A DNA stretch of 37,914 bases from Deltaproteobacteria bacterium (lineage in GTDB: Bacteria; Desulfobacterota; BSN033; UBA1163). The DNA lies in assembly GCA_016875195.1 (NCBI GenBank), contig VGRY01000040.1, positions 1 to 37,914 on the forward strand, read 5' to 3'. A program made the translations under genes and the position numbers. This document shows positions 1 through 8,275 of this stretch, piece by piece; position 1 is the stretch's first letter; each line of letters begins with the position of its first letter. The notes beneath the pieces were generated by a model that saw only the letters and a list, made by a program, of their open reading frames with translations, did not search any database and was not told the origin of the DNA.

Positions 1-1
1 A

Positions 2-166
2 AAGCTTCTGGAAACATGCTGCAAGGCTATCAGCAAAGAAGTCCATCCGATTTCGGATATCCGGGCAAGCAAAGAATACAGGATAGAAATGGCCTCAGTG
101 CTTTTGAAGAGGGGGCTAAGGGAATTAGTATTGAAGCCGGGAGATGCTGAAACAAGTTCAGCATGA
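2..166 (+). CDS. Xanthine dehydrogenase-type FAD-binding subunit, C-terminal fragment (cut by window edge)
   Basis: Only the last 54 codons are inside the window; the gene begins upstream. The reading frame that starts at base 2 gives a peptide containing HPISDIRASKEYRIEM, the typical end of the CO-dehydrogenase-flavoprotein C-terminal domain. It aligns well with the end of the complete FAD subunit at 5697-6572 (KPITDLRSTAGYRKEV). In this enzyme family the subunit carries FAD and passes electrons from the 2Fe-2S centres to the final acceptor. The last residues (about AETSSA) and the TGA stop at 164-166 lie inside a mobile palindrome (143-168), so the natural C-terminus seems to have been replaced. 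It lies directly upstream of the 2Fe-2S and molybdopterin subunits and probably belongs to the same enzyme set. The family call rests on this short segment only. Confidence 0.75.
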   Translation, partial: KLLETCCKAISKEVHPISDIRASKEYRIEMASVLLKRGLRELVLKPGDAETSSA

Positions 167-213
167 CAATAATGGAATAACCTTTTGTCATCCCGAACTC
201 GGTTCCGGACCTC
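143..213. repeat. Pair of inverted 25-bp mobile palindromes (GTCATnCTGAACTTGG family)
   Basis: One unit at 143-168 reads GATGCTGAAACAAGTTCAGC and ends in ATGAC. A second unit in the opposite orientation at 188-213 begins GTCATCCCGAACTCGG. Each unit is itself a palindrome. Related pairs occur at 8177-8241 and 24354-24425. The left unit supplies the stop codon of the FAD-subunit fragment. Confidence 0.75.
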
Positions 214-282
214 ATTTTCATCCTAATGGCCCATGTCCGAGGGACGCCCAGGAACCATGAAAATCCGTAACCCCCCTCTATT

Positions 283-303
283 CCCCCCTTAGTTTAAGGG
301 GGG
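283..303. repeat. C-rich/G-rich palindrome (CCCCCCTT-AAGGGGGG family)
   Basis: A short perfect hairpin, CCCCCCTT / AAGGGGGG around AGTTT, followed by a G-run. Similar palindromes occur at 15303-15328 and 35470-35492, the last two followed by the same GGGGGAGTTATG tail. The rest of 214-355 holds no gene that I can see. Confidence 0.6.
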
Positions 304-355
304 ATGAAGGGGGGGGGTAGAGATTTTATTTTCTAGCTAAATCGAATTTGCTTAG

Positions 356-865
356 ATGAAAAAAATCAAAACCTACATATTGAAGCTTAATGTGAACGGG
401 GAATGGAAGAAGGCCGAGATCAATCCACTGGAGACACTTCTCCATGTCCTGAGAGAAAAATTAGGCCACAACGAAGTGAAAGAGGGGTGCGGCAAGGGCG
501 ACTGCGGTGCGTGTGCAGTTCTCCTCAATGGGAAACCAGTCAATGCCTGTCTGACGCTTGCTTTTCAGGCTAATGGGCTGAACGTAGTCACTCTTAAAGG
601 GATCGGGACACCGGATCGTCCCCACCCCCTTCAGGAGAGTTTTGTGAAGAAGGGGGCGATCCAGTGCGGTTTTTGCACCGCAGGGATGATTACAGCAGCA
701 AAGGCTTTGCTCGACGAAAATCCAAAACCTTCGAGGGACGAGATCAAAAGAGCGATCTCGGGAAACCTTTGCCGGTGTACAGGATATAAAAAGATTGTAG
801 AGGCGATTGAAGAAGCAGCTAAAAAAATAAGAAATATTAAATCCGAAGCACGAAATCCGAAATAA
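356..865 (+). CDS. Xanthine dehydrogenase-type 2Fe-2S subunit
   Basis: Electron-transfer subunit of a three-subunit molybdenum hydroxylase. The N-terminal plant-type ferredoxin domain has Cys45, Cys50, Cys53 and Cys65 (motif GCGKGDCGACAVLLNG). The C-terminal helical domain has Cys104, Cys107, Cys139 and Cys141 (QCGFCTAGM and GNLCRCTGY). All eight ligands for two 2Fe-2S clusters are present. At 169 residues it is about 10 longer than usual: the tail NIKSEARNPK is encoded by the start of an intergenic word repeat, which also gives the stop. No clear Shine-Dalgarno precedes the ATG, but no better start exists. It lies between an FAD subunit (upstream) and two molybdopterin subunits (downstream), so it probably serves one of them. 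The physiological substrate cannot be read from this subunit. Confidence 0.93.
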   Translation: MKKIKTYILKLNVNGEWKKAEINPLETLLHVLREKLGHNEVKEGCGKGDCGACAVLLNGKPVNACLTLAFQANGLNVVTLKGIGTPDRPHPLQESFVKKGAIQCGFCTAGMITAAKALLDENPKPSRDEIKRAISGNLCRCTGYKKIVEAIEEAAKKIRNIKSEARNPK

Positions 866-966
866 TTTCAAAATTCTAAATCCAAATGTTCTAAACTTGT
901 TCTAAATTTCTGTCATTCGATATTCGGATTTGTTTCGAGTTTCGATATTCGAATTTCGGATTTGTC
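838..966. repeat. Intergenic word-array inverted repeat A (7-bp word, ATCCGAA type)
   Basis: The left arm has tandem 7-bp words containing CGAA (AAATCCGAAGCACGAAATCC). The centre is AT-rich. The right arm has the complementary heptads TTCGATA, TTCGGAT, TTCGAAT, TTCGGAT. It sits between two co-oriented genes of the hydroxylase cluster and encodes the end of the upstream one. The same word is used in copy J (33315-33457). Confidence 0.8.
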
Positions 967-1021
967 ATAGAAAGACCAATACGAACACATTGACTGTGGT
1001 GAGCAACCCGATGAGGATGAA

Positions 1022-3340
1022 ATGACAGAATTAAAGATCATTGGCAAACCTATTCCTCGACATGATGCGTGGGAAAAAGCATTCGGTCTAACCACCTATG
1101 CAGCCGATTTTTCTCTGCCCGGAATGCTTTACGGGAAAGTGTTGAGGAGTCAATACCCTTCCGCGAAGATTCTCTCCATCGACACCACAAAGGCAGAAAA
1201 GCTCAAAGGCGTTCACGCCGTGCTCACCGCCAAAGATGTTCCCCGAAACGAATCGGTCACGCGTTTCGGACAGACCCACACAGTTGGCGGCGGGTTTGAA
1301 GGGCTCTACCGTGTTCTTGCAGATAAAAAAGTCCACTACATGGGAGAAGCGGTAGCCCTTGTGGCGGCTGAAGCTGAGGAGATTGCCAAGAGAGCTCTGG
1401 AGTTGATTAGAGTTGAATATCAGCCCGTTGCTGGCGTCTTCGACCCGATTGAAGCGATGAAACTAAATGTTCCCCAGGTACAGGAGGGTAGGTCGAACAT
1501 CATCACCCACTATGAAGTCATCAAAGGAGATGTCGAACAGGGTTTTAAAGAAGCGGATGTCGTCGTAGAGAACACTTACCATGTTCCCTTTGTGGACCAT
1601 GCCTATATGGAGCCGGAATCGGGCGTGGCCTGGATTGATGAAAGCGGAGTAATCACCATCCGGGTATCCACCCAGGTGATCGAACATTTCAGGGGCATTG
1701 CCGACGTCCTCAACCTTCCCCATAACCGGGTCAGGGTCATTGGAACTTATGTGGGCGGAGGTTTCGGTGGGAAGGAGGACATCACCGTTGAGGCCTTTCT
1801 TGCTCTCCTGACCTTTAAAACAGGAAAGCCAGTCAAACTGACCTACACACGCGAGGAATCGATCCTTTCGCACAGTAAACGCCATCCCTATGTGATGATT
1901 TACAAGACGGGGGCGAAGAAGGACGGGCGATTGACCGCGCTCCAGGCCAGACTGGTCTCCGATGCGGGCGCTTATGTCTATCTCAGCCCCTGGGTTCTGT
2001 TGTACTCCATGGTCAATGCGGCAGGCCCTTATCGAATCCCCCATGTCCGGGTCGATGGTTATACGGTCCTGACGAACAATACCTTTACAAGCGCCAACCG
2101 TGGATTCGGAGCGCCCCAGGTCTGCTTTGCCTATGAATCGCAGATGGATGCATTGGCCAGACGGATTGGGTTGGAGCCAGAGAAGATCCGGATGATCAAC
2201 TATCTTGAAAAGGGAGAGGCCTTGGCCACAGGACAGGGGCTCGAACACCAGGTTGCCTTGAAGGAGACGACCGAGAAGGTCCTTGAGGCGTTGAAAGATA
2301 AGTCTGTAGCCTCCGGTCGGATGAAGATCGGAAGGGGCATTGCCTCCGGCATGACCAGTTATGGAAGAATGGTCTTTCTGCATGACACCTCGCGTTCCCA
2401 TGTATCCATCGAGATGGATGGAAGCGTGACTGTCCGGGCAGGAGTCCAGGATATTGGAGGGGGACAGGCCTCCTCGCTCTGCCAGATTGCGGCTGAGGTT
2501 CTCGGAGTTCCCCTTGAAGATATCAAGGTCTACATCGCGGATACGGCCCTCACACCATTTGCCGGAACAACCACGGCAACCCGGCAGCTCTATATGTCCG
2601 GGAATGCAACGCTCATGGCTGCCCGGGAGGTTCGAAAGGTTTTAATCAAGAAAGCAGCAGAACTCCTTGGGATCGATCGTGAGAAGCTTGACCTTGCGGA
2701 CAGGGAGGTGATTGATAAGGACAGGAGCGGAAAGAGTCTTCCTCTGAAAGAGGTGGTGAGGGCATGCGCTTCCGACGGACTTCCGCTTTACCATGTCGCC
2801 CTTTTTAAGGCTCCTTTCCGCAATGTCACCCAACTCGAGAGGATCGAAGGGCAGGTTTTTCCGGATTTTACATTCGGAACACATGGCGCCGAGGTCGCCG
2901 TGGATGAGGAGACCGGAACGATTCGGGTATTGAAACTGATCTCATCATTCGATGTGGGCCGGGCGATTAACCGTCTGAGTGTAGAAGGCCAGATCGAAGG
3001 CGGAGTCATCTACGGGATGGGTTATGGCTTGACTGAAGAGGTTATTCTTAACCAGGGGATTACCATGACTCCTTCGTTTTCGGAGTATCTTCTACCCACG
3101 TCGATGGATGTGCCGGAATTAGAAACAATCCTCATTGAATCAGGCGATGGCGTGGGTCCCTTCGGAGCGAAAGGAATAGGAGAGCCCTCGGTTTGTTCGG
3201 TTGCCCCTGCCATCAGCAATGCCGTCTATGATGCAATCGGGGTGAGAATTTATGATTTGCCGCTGACGCCAGAGAAGATTGTGAAGGCGATCAAGGCTAC
3301 AAATAAGGCTAAGGCTAAGGCTGAGGTTGAGGGAGTTTGA
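1022..3340 (+). CDS. Xanthine dehydrogenase-type molybdopterin-binding large subunit (first of two)
   Basis: Catalytic subunit of a molybdenum hydroxylase, 772 residues, full length for the separate-subunit form. The N-terminal part is the aldehyde oxidase/xanthine dehydrogenase a/b hammerhead domain. The molybdopterin domain follows with GGGFGGKED (about 243-251), RGFGAPQ, where the Arg corresponds to the substrate-binding Arg of xanthine dehydrogenases, QDIGGGQASS, and GAKGIGEP near 714-721, whose Glu is the catalytic base in this family. GAGG at 1013-1016 lies five bases before the ATG. It follows the 2Fe-2S gene after repeat A, and a second large subunit starts eight bases after its stop. 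A purine such as hypoxanthine or xanthine is a reasonable substrate, given adenine deaminase nearby, but this is inference. Confidence 0.92.
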   Translation: MTELKIIGKPIPRHDAWEKAFGLTTYAADFSLPGMLYGKVLRSQYPSAKILSIDTTKAEKLKGVHAVLTAKDVPRNESVTRFGQTHTVGGGFEGLYRVLADKKVHYMGEAVALVAAEAEEIAKRALELIRVEYQPVAGVFDPIEAMKLNVPQVQEGRSNIITHYEVIKGDVEQGFKEADVVVENTYHVPFVDHAYMEPESGVAWIDESGVITIRVSTQVIEHFRGIADVLNLPHNRVRVIGTYVGGGFGGKEDITVEAFLALLTFKTGKPVKLTYTREESILSHSKRHPYVMIYKTGAKKDGRLTALQARLVSDAGAYVYLSPWVLLYSMVNAAGPYRIPHVRVDGYTVLTNNTFTSANRGFGAPQVCFAYESQMDALARRIGLEPEKIRMINYLEKGEALATGQGLEHQVALKETTEKVLEALKDKSVASGRMKIGRGIASGMTSYGRMVFLHDTSRSHVSIEMDGSVTVRAGVQDIGGGQASSLCQIAAEVLGVPLEDIKVYIADTALTPFAGTTTATRQLYMSGNATLMAAREVRKVLIKKAAELLGIDREKLDLADREVIDKDRSGKSLPLKEVVRACASDGLPLYHVALFKAPFRNVTQLERIEGQVFPDFTFGTHGAEVAVDEETGTIRVLKLISSFDVGRAINRLSVEGQIEGGVIYGMGYGLTEEVILNQGITMTPSFSEYLLPTSMDVPELETILIESGDGVGPFGAKGIGEPSVCSVAPAISNAVYDAIGVRIYDLPLTPEKIVKAIKATNKAKAKAEVEGV

Positions 3341-3348
3341 GGAGGAAG

Positions 3349-5700
3349 ATGAAAGACCAGCAATATCATGCGATTGGAAAAACATCCATCCGGAAAGACG
3401 GAATTGCCAAGGTGACCGGCCAGGAGATCTACACGACCGATGTCGTGCTTCCCCGGATGCTCCACGCCCGCGTCATACGGAGTCCTTTTCCCCATGCAAG
3501 AATCAAATCCATCGACACACGTGAGGCTGAAAAGATCGGAGCGGTCTGCATTACTCCGAAGGATGTCCCGCCCCTGAAATATGCGGAGCGGATCGTCACC
3601 ATTCCTTCCAAGACATTCAAAGACAGACACGTATTGACCAACACGCCGCGACATGTGGGAGAAGCAATTGCCGCAGTCGCAGCCGAGTCAGAAGACCTGG
3701 CAGAGCAGGCCGCTGGACTGGTCCGCATAGAATATGAGAAACTCCCTCCGCTTTTTGACGCCTTTGAAGCGATGAAAGTGGGAAGCCCTCTCATTCACCA
3801 TACGATTCTCTTCGGTCAGGAAGAGATCCACGTTAAAAACAACATCGCCGCTTCACGGGAGATTGTAGAGGGGGATATTGAGAAGGGATTCAAGGAAGCA
3901 GAGATCATTTTTGAGGAGACCTTTGAGACGGGCCGGGTCTATCATGCGCAGATGGAACCCAAGTCAGTCGTCTGCCAGCCAGAAGCAGACGGGGGCATCA
4001 CAGTATGGACGACCACGCAGACCATCCACAACGTTCGGCAGCTTTTAGGAGAGATTTTCCAGATCCCTCTCAGTAAAGTCAATGTTAAAAAGGTGGCCCT
4101 GGGAGGATCCTTTGGATCGAGCATCCAGATGAATTCGGTTGTCCCTATTGGAGTGGCCCTTGCCTTGAAAGCAAGGAGACCCGTCAAGCTTATTTCAACA
4201 CGGGAAGAGGATATGCACGACCACTGCAAGTACCCCTCATGGATCCGTTTGAAGCTCGGGGTTCGAAAGGACGGGAAGCTTGCGGCTGGCCACATGAGAG
4301 CAGTGGTTGACATCGGCGCCCATAATACCCAGGCCTATCCTCTTCTGGGATGCATGGCAGGCTGGTGGGTCTCCCTTTATAAGCTTCCCCACCTAAAATT
4401 CGAAGGGCAGGCGGTTTACACCAATAAGGTTCCAGCCTGCGCCATGCAAGGGTTCGGGAATCCCCAAGTGACCTTTGCTGTCGAGTCGATGATGGATATG
4501 GTGGCTGAAAAACTGGAGATGGACCCTGTTGAACTCCGCCTCAAAAACTATGTAGGTTTAGGAGAGACTTTCTGGGGGCAGGGCCCCACGGTTAAGTCGA
4601 TCATCCGGAGCTGCGGCGTGGATGAGATGCTGAGAAAAGGGTCTGAACTGGTTGACTGGAAGAATAAATTTAATCAGAAGAAAACGGACGGAATCATTCG
4701 CAAGGGCATTGGCGTGGCCAGAGGATTCCACACTTCCGGGGCAGGTGCCCCGATGGCCGGGGAGGTCATTGACTATTCGGGTAGCATCGTAAAGATCAAT
4801 GAGGATGGTTCAGTCGATTTCTTGACCGCTCTTATGGACCTCGGAGGAGGGACCCTCGATGCGCTTGCAAAGATCGTCGCAGAGGAGCTTAAAGTCCCTC
4901 TTGACAAGGTCGGCATCTCACCTGTCGATACACGGACTACGGTGTATGATGTCTGCACCCATGCTACAAGAGGCATCTATTGCGGAGGAGGCGCCCTCCA
5001 TAAAGTAACCGGACAGGCCAAAACAAAACTGCTGGAGTTTGCTTCAAGAATTCTGCAGGCTCCTCCCCATTCTTTAAAGATGGAGGTGGATGAAGAAGCT
5101 GGCCAGGGAATGGTCTATGTCGACGGCGTTCAGGGCAAGAGGATATCCGTAGGAGAGGTCGCCAAAACCGCTCAGATCAATGATTGGGGGACAATCGCCG
5201 CTGTGGATAGTCTTCGTCAGGTTAGCTGTCCTCCCTGTTTTATGGCCTACTTCATCGAGGTCGAGGTGAACACAGAGACCGGCGTCATCACGCCGACAAA
5301 AGCTCTTGCCTATGCGGACGTGGGACAGGTGATCAATCCGGAACTGGCCAAGGGGCAACTGTTCGGAGGTCTCTATCGCGGATTAAGTTATGCCCTACTC
5401 GAGGATACACAATATGATGAGACATCCGGAGACCTGACCAGCGGTGGCTGGGTTACTGACTTTAAGATGTTGACCGCAAACGATTTGCCGAAGATGGAGA
5501 ATATCGAAGTCCATTTTACCGACACTTACGAACCTACAGGGCCATTCGGGGCCAAAGGGATTGGCGAGGCGGCCCTGAATCCTGTTGCAGGAGCGCTCGC
5601 CAATGCGGTTTACAACGCCATCGGGATTCGGTTCAAGAAGATTCCTATCACCCCTGAAGATGTTCTTGAGGCGCTGAAGGGAAAGGAGACAGCGAAATGA
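3349..5700 (+). CDS. Xanthine dehydrogenase-type molybdopterin-binding large subunit (second, divergent)
   Basis: A second full-length catalytic subunit (783 residues from this ATG). I chose the ATG because AGGAGG lies just before it; a TTG four codons upstream overlaps the previous stop. The catalytic Glu motif GAKGIGEA is intact near 733, so it is probably active. Other active-site loops differ from the first copy: GGSFGSS replaces GGGFGGK near 250; CAMQGFGNPQ has Gln where the first copy and true xanthine dehydrogenases have Arg; and MDLGGGTLDA replaces QDIGGGQASS. This points to a different substrate or a heteromeric enzyme. Its stop overlaps the start of the FAD subunit (ATGA), so those two are translationally coupled and probably partners. 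Confidence 0.9.
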   Translation: MKDQQYHAIGKTSIRKDGIAKVTGQEIYTTDVVLPRMLHARVIRSPFPHARIKSIDTREAEKIGAVCITPKDVPPLKYAERIVTIPSKTFKDRHVLTNTPRHVGEAIAAVAAESEDLAEQAAGLVRIEYEKLPPLFDAFEAMKVGSPLIHHTILFGQEEIHVKNNIAASREIVEGDIEKGFKEAEIIFEETFETGRVYHAQMEPKSVVCQPEADGGITVWTTTQTIHNVRQLLGEIFQIPLSKVNVKKVALGGSFGSSIQMNSVVPIGVALALKARRPVKLISTREEDMHDHCKYPSWIRLKLGVRKDGKLAAGHMRAVVDIGAHNTQAYPLLGCMAGWWVSLYKLPHLKFEGQAVYTNKVPACAMQGFGNPQVTFAVESMMDMVAEKLEMDPVELRLKNYVGLGETFWGQGPTVKSIIRSCGVDEMLRKGSELVDWKNKFNQKKTDGIIRKGIGVARGFHTSGAGAPMAGEVIDYSGSIVKINEDGSVDFLTALMDLGGGTLDALAKIVAEELKVPLDKVGISPVDTRTTVYDVCTHATRGIYCGGGALHKVTGQAKTKLLEFASRILQAPPHSLKMEVDEEAGQGMVYVDGVQGKRISVGEVAKTAQINDWGTIAAVDSLRQVSCPPCFMAYFIEVEVNTETGVITPTKALAYADVGQVINPELAKGQLFGGLYRGLSYALLEDTQYDETSGDLTSGGWVTDFKMLTANDLPKMENIEVHFTDTYEPTGPFGAKGIGEAALNPVAGALANAVYNAIGIRFKKIPITPEDVLEALKGKETAK

Positions 5701-6572
5701 TTAATTCTCACATCCTCTCCCAACCGTTTGAATTGATTGAACCTCATACCATTGAGGAAGCAATGAAGTGGATGGCCAACTATGGAGGGAAGGCCAAATT
5801 CATGGCAGGAGGGACGGATCTCCTCGTCCGGATGAAGATGGGAAAAGTCTTTCCGGAAGTCATCATCAACCTGACAAAGATCCCTGCGCTCAGGTACCTG
5901 ATCATCGAGCATGGTCTGCGTATCGGTGTTCTCACCACTTTTCGTCAAATCGAGAAGAACGAATTGATCCAAAAACAGTATACGGCGCTCTATGAAGCAG
6001 CAAGGGCCGTGACATCTACGCAGATAAAGATCATGGGAACGCTCGGGGGAAACCTCTGCCATGGGTCTCCTGCAGCAGATTCTGCTCCTCCTTTGATTGC
6101 TTTCGGGGCAGTAGTCAAGGCATTCAAAGGGGATCAAGAAAGGAACATCCCCCTGGAGAACTTTTTCACCGGGCCCAGACAAACCGTCCTTAAACAGGAG
6201 GACTTGATGGCGGAAATCCAGGTTCCGGAACCAAAAGCTCGCACGGGAAGTGCTTTCGTTAAGTTGGGGAGGGTTTCTGCTGACTTAGCCAAAGTCAGTG
6301 TGGCTGTGGTCATTGAACGGGAGCAGGATGTTTGTAAAGATTGTAAAATCGTGATGGGTTCTGTAGCAGCGATTCCTTATAGGGCAAAAGTGGCAGAAGC
6401 CATCTTAAAGGGAAAGAAGTTTACAGAAGGCCTTGTTGAAAAGGCATGCCTTCAGGCCTCTGAAGAGATTAAACCCATAACCGATCTCCGTTCAACAGCA
6501 GGATATCGAAAAGAGGTGTCGAAAATACTGGTTCGAGATACAATCGGCCTTGCCTGGAAAAGAGCCGGCTAA
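5697..6572 (+). CDS. Xanthine dehydrogenase-type FAD-binding subunit
   Basis: Flavoprotein subunit (291 residues, normal length) that accepts electrons from the 2Fe-2S subunit. FAD-binding motifs are visible: FMAGGTDLLVRMKMG near 37-51 and TLGGNLCHGSPAADSAPPLI in the middle. The C-terminal domain ends with KPITDLRSTAGYRKEV. The ATG overlaps the stop of the second molybdopterin subunit (ATGA), with AAGGAG eight bases upstream, so the pair is translationally coupled. Repeat B begins at the stop codon. This is the second FAD subunit of the cluster (the first is cut by the left edge), suggesting two hydroxylases or an enzyme with mixed subunits. Confidence 0.93.
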   Translation: MINSHILSQPFELIEPHTIEEAMKWMANYGGKAKFMAGGTDLLVRMKMGKVFPEVIINLTKIPALRYLIIEHGLRIGVLTTFRQIEKNELIQKQYTALYEAARAVTSTQIKIMGTLGGNLCHGSPAADSAPPLIAFGAVVKAFKGDQERNIPLENFFTGPRQTVLKQEDLMAEIQVPEPKARTGSAFVKLGRVSADLAKVSVAVVIEREQDVCKDCKIVMGSVAAIPYRAKVAEAILKGKKFTEGLVEKACLQASEEIKPITDLRSTAGYRKEVSKILVRDTIGLAWKRAG

Positions 6573-6643
6573 TTGCAAATTGCAAAATTCGAATCGCAAA
6601 TGGAAAAAATACAATTTGAAATCTAAAATTTGAAATTTGAAAT
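6572..6643. repeat. Intergenic word-array inverted repeat B (7-bp word, TTGCAAA / TTTGAAAT)
   Basis: Left arm: tandem TTGCAAA-like heptads starting at the stop codon of the FAD subunit. Right arm: the heptad series TGAAATC, TAAAATT, TGAAATT, TGAAATA. The arms are only partly complementary. The Shine-Dalgarno of the next gene lies just beyond the right arm. Confidence 0.65.
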
Positions 6644-6663
6644 AAATAGGTGGAGGTGAAGAA

Positions 6664-7596
6664 ATGGCAGTTCAAATGAAAGGAAAGTCATTGGCTACGC
6701 TCAATGATCTGACAAGAGAGGAGATCGAACAGATTCTGAAGACATCGGAGTTACTGAAGCTACAACTCATCCGGAGTCAGGAGCACCCTGTGCTCAAGGG
6801 GAAGACCCTTGCCATGATCTTCGAGAAGCCTTCTACCCGGACGCGTGTTTCCTTTGAGGTGGGTATGTGGCAGCTCGGAGGGTATGCCCTTTATTTGAGC
6901 TCGAATGATCTTCAATTAGGACGGGGAGAGAGCATTGCCGATACAGCACGGACGATTTCCAGGTATGTCAACGGAATCATGGCAAGGGTTTTTGCCCATC
7001 AGACGATCCTCGACCTCATCCAGTATGCATCCGTTCCGGTCATCAATGGGCTCTCAGATTTCTCCCATCCCTGCCAGGGGCTCGCTGACCTGTTTACGGT
7101 CTATGAGAAGAAGGGGCGGCTCGAAGGATTGAAACTGGCGTATATCGGGGACGGCAATAACGTTGCCCATTCTCTGATCGAGGGCGGTTCAAAGATGGGG
7201 ATGAATATCATCCTTGCCTGCCCGAAAGGTTATGAGCCCGATTCAAAAGTGGTGGCCCAGGGCAAGAGAGATGCGAGAAAAAGCGGATCGGACGTGAAAG
7301 TGACCAATGATCCGAAACAGGCGGTCAAAGGGGCGGACGTCATCTATACCGATGTCTGGACGAGTATGGGCCAGGAAAAAGAGAAGGCAGAGAGGATCAG
7401 GATTCTGAAACCGTATCAGATTAATTCAAAAATGGTCAAAGGCGCTAAGGAAGACTATATTTTTATGCACTGTCTGCCGGCCCACCGGGGAGAAGAGGTG
7501 ACGGATGAGGTGGCTGATTCACCAAACAGCGTCATCTTCGACCAGGCGGAAAATCGGCTCCACACACAGAAGGCGTTGATGGCGCTGGTGATGTAA
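6664..7596 (+). CDS. argF: Ornithine carbamoyltransferase
   Basis: Transfers a carbamoyl group between carbamoyl phosphate and ornithine (cytoplasmic, trimeric in the family). At 310 residues it has the usual length. The carbamoyl-phosphate motif STRTR is at 57-61, HPCQ at 135-138, the ornithine-side loop DVWTSMGQE at 230-238 and HCLPAHRG from 269. These favour ornithine over aspartate. A strong GGAGGTG precedes the ATG. Its place between molybdenum-hydroxylase genes, with hydantoinase and carbamate kinase downstream, suggests it may run in the catabolic direction (citrulline or another ureido compound to carbamoyl phosphate). However, the sequence alone does not exclude the ordinary arginine-biosynthetic role. 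A paralogue acting on a different ureido substrate is the main alternative. Confidence 0.88.
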   Translation: MAVQMKGKSLATLNDLTREEIEQILKTSELLKLQLIRSQEHPVLKGKTLAMIFEKPSTRTRVSFEVGMWQLGGYALYLSSNDLQLGRGESIADTARTISRYVNGIMARVFAHQTILDLIQYASVPVINGLSDFSHPCQGLADLFTVYEKKGRLEGLKLAYIGDGNNVAHSLIEGGSKMGMNIILACPKGYEPDSKVVAQGKRDARKSGSDVKVTNDPKQAVKGADVIYTDVWTSMGQEKEKAERIRILKPYQINSKMVKGAKEDYIFMHCLPAHRGEEVTDEVADSPNSVIFDQAENRLHTQKALMALVM

Positions 7597-7600
7597 AAGA

Positions 7601-7690
7601 AAGGGTTCAAGGGGCTAAGTGGTCAAGGGTTCAAGTGAGGATCTAAAGGATAAAATTTTGAACCCTTGGACCCTCGAATCCTCGAACCCT
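7601..7690. repeat. Intergenic word-array inverted repeat C (8-bp word, GGGTTCAA)
   Basis: Left arm: four octads GGGTTCAA, GGGGCTAA, GTGGTCAA, GGGTTCAA (7603-7634). Centre: AT-rich. Right arm: TTGAACCC, TTGGACCC, TCGAATCC, TCGAACCC (7658-7689). The octad phase is exact on both sides. Confidence 0.85.
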
Positions 7691-7709
7691 ATAGGTAGGA
7701 GCATTTATC

Positions 7710-8186
7710 TTGAAGAAACAAATTACATTGACAGTAAATGGGGTAAAGCGGGAACTCCTTGTGGCTCCCAATGAGTTATTGCTGAATGTCTTGAGGGAGC
7801 ATCTGGGATTGACAGGGGCAAAGTATGGATGCGGTATAGGGGAGTGTGGTTCCTGTACGATCCTTCTCGATGGGGAGCCGGTTCTTTCATGCCTGACTTT
7901 GGCTGCGGCTGCAGATGGAAGCGATGTGGTTACCATAGAGGGTCTTATGGGATCTGATGGAAAGCTTCATCCTCTTCAAGGCTCTTTCTTGGAACACGGA
8001 GCTGTTCAATGCGGGTTTTGTACACCAGGGATGATCCTGACTGGAAAGGCGCTTCTGGATGAAAACCCCCAGCCCACAGAAGAAGAAATAAGGGAGTATA
8101 TACGGGGGAATCTATGTCGGTGCACCGGATACACACAGATTGTACAGGCGATAAAAGAACGTTCTAAAGAAAAACTGTCACCCTGA
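7710..8186 (+). CDS. Second xanthine dehydrogenase-type 2Fe-2S subunit (TTG start)
   Basis: A 158-residue electron-transfer subunit with both 2Fe-2S sites complete: Cys41, Cys46, Cys49, Cys61 (GCGIGECGSC) and Cys101, Cys104, Cys136, Cys138 (QCGFCTPGM, GNLCRCTGY). The start is TTG, with TAGGAG nine bases upstream; no in-frame ATG gives the complete N-terminal strand. It stands alone between carbamoyltransferase and hydantoinase genes, separated from any catalytic or FAD subunit. It could be the partner of the second molybdopterin subunit, since the first 2Fe-2S gene is next to the first one. The last residues LSP and the TGA come from a mobile palindrome, so the end of this gene has been rewritten by repeat insertion. 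Confidence 0.92.
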   Translation: MKKQITLTVNGVKRELLVAPNELLLNVLREHLGLTGAKYGCGIGECGSCTILLDGEPVLSCLTLAAAADGSDVVTIEGLMGSDGKLHPLQGSFLEHGAVQCGFCTPGMILTGKALLDENPQPTEEEIREYIRGNLCRCTGYTQIVQAIKERSKEKLSP

Positions 8187-8241
8187 ACTTATTTCAGGGT
8201 CTGGGGTTAAATCAGTGGATGCTGAACCAAGTTCAGCATGA
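8177..8241. repeat. Pair of inverted mobile palindromes (GTCATnCTGAACTTGG family)
   Basis: The unit at 8177-8202 (GTCACCCTGAACTTATTTCA, then GGGTCT) and the inverted unit at 8217-8241 (GATGCTGAACCAAGTTCAGC, then ATGAC) are each palindromic. The first provides the stop of the 2Fe-2S subunit. The second would add false N-terminal residues to the hydantoinase if the longest frame were used. Confidence 0.8.
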
Positions 8242-8275
8242 CTTTTTGGGATTGAGTAATGTCATGGAGAAAAAC

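Noticed and set aside
1463..2401. 312-codon open frame on the minus strand
   Set aside because: It lies wholly opposite the first molybdopterin subunit, whose motifs are continuous; the antisense protein has no recognisable domain.
8219..8275. Upstream extension of the hydantoinase (MLNQVQHDF start)
   Set aside because: The extra codons are the second unit of a mobile palindrome pair; a good ribosome-binding site points to ATG 8276.
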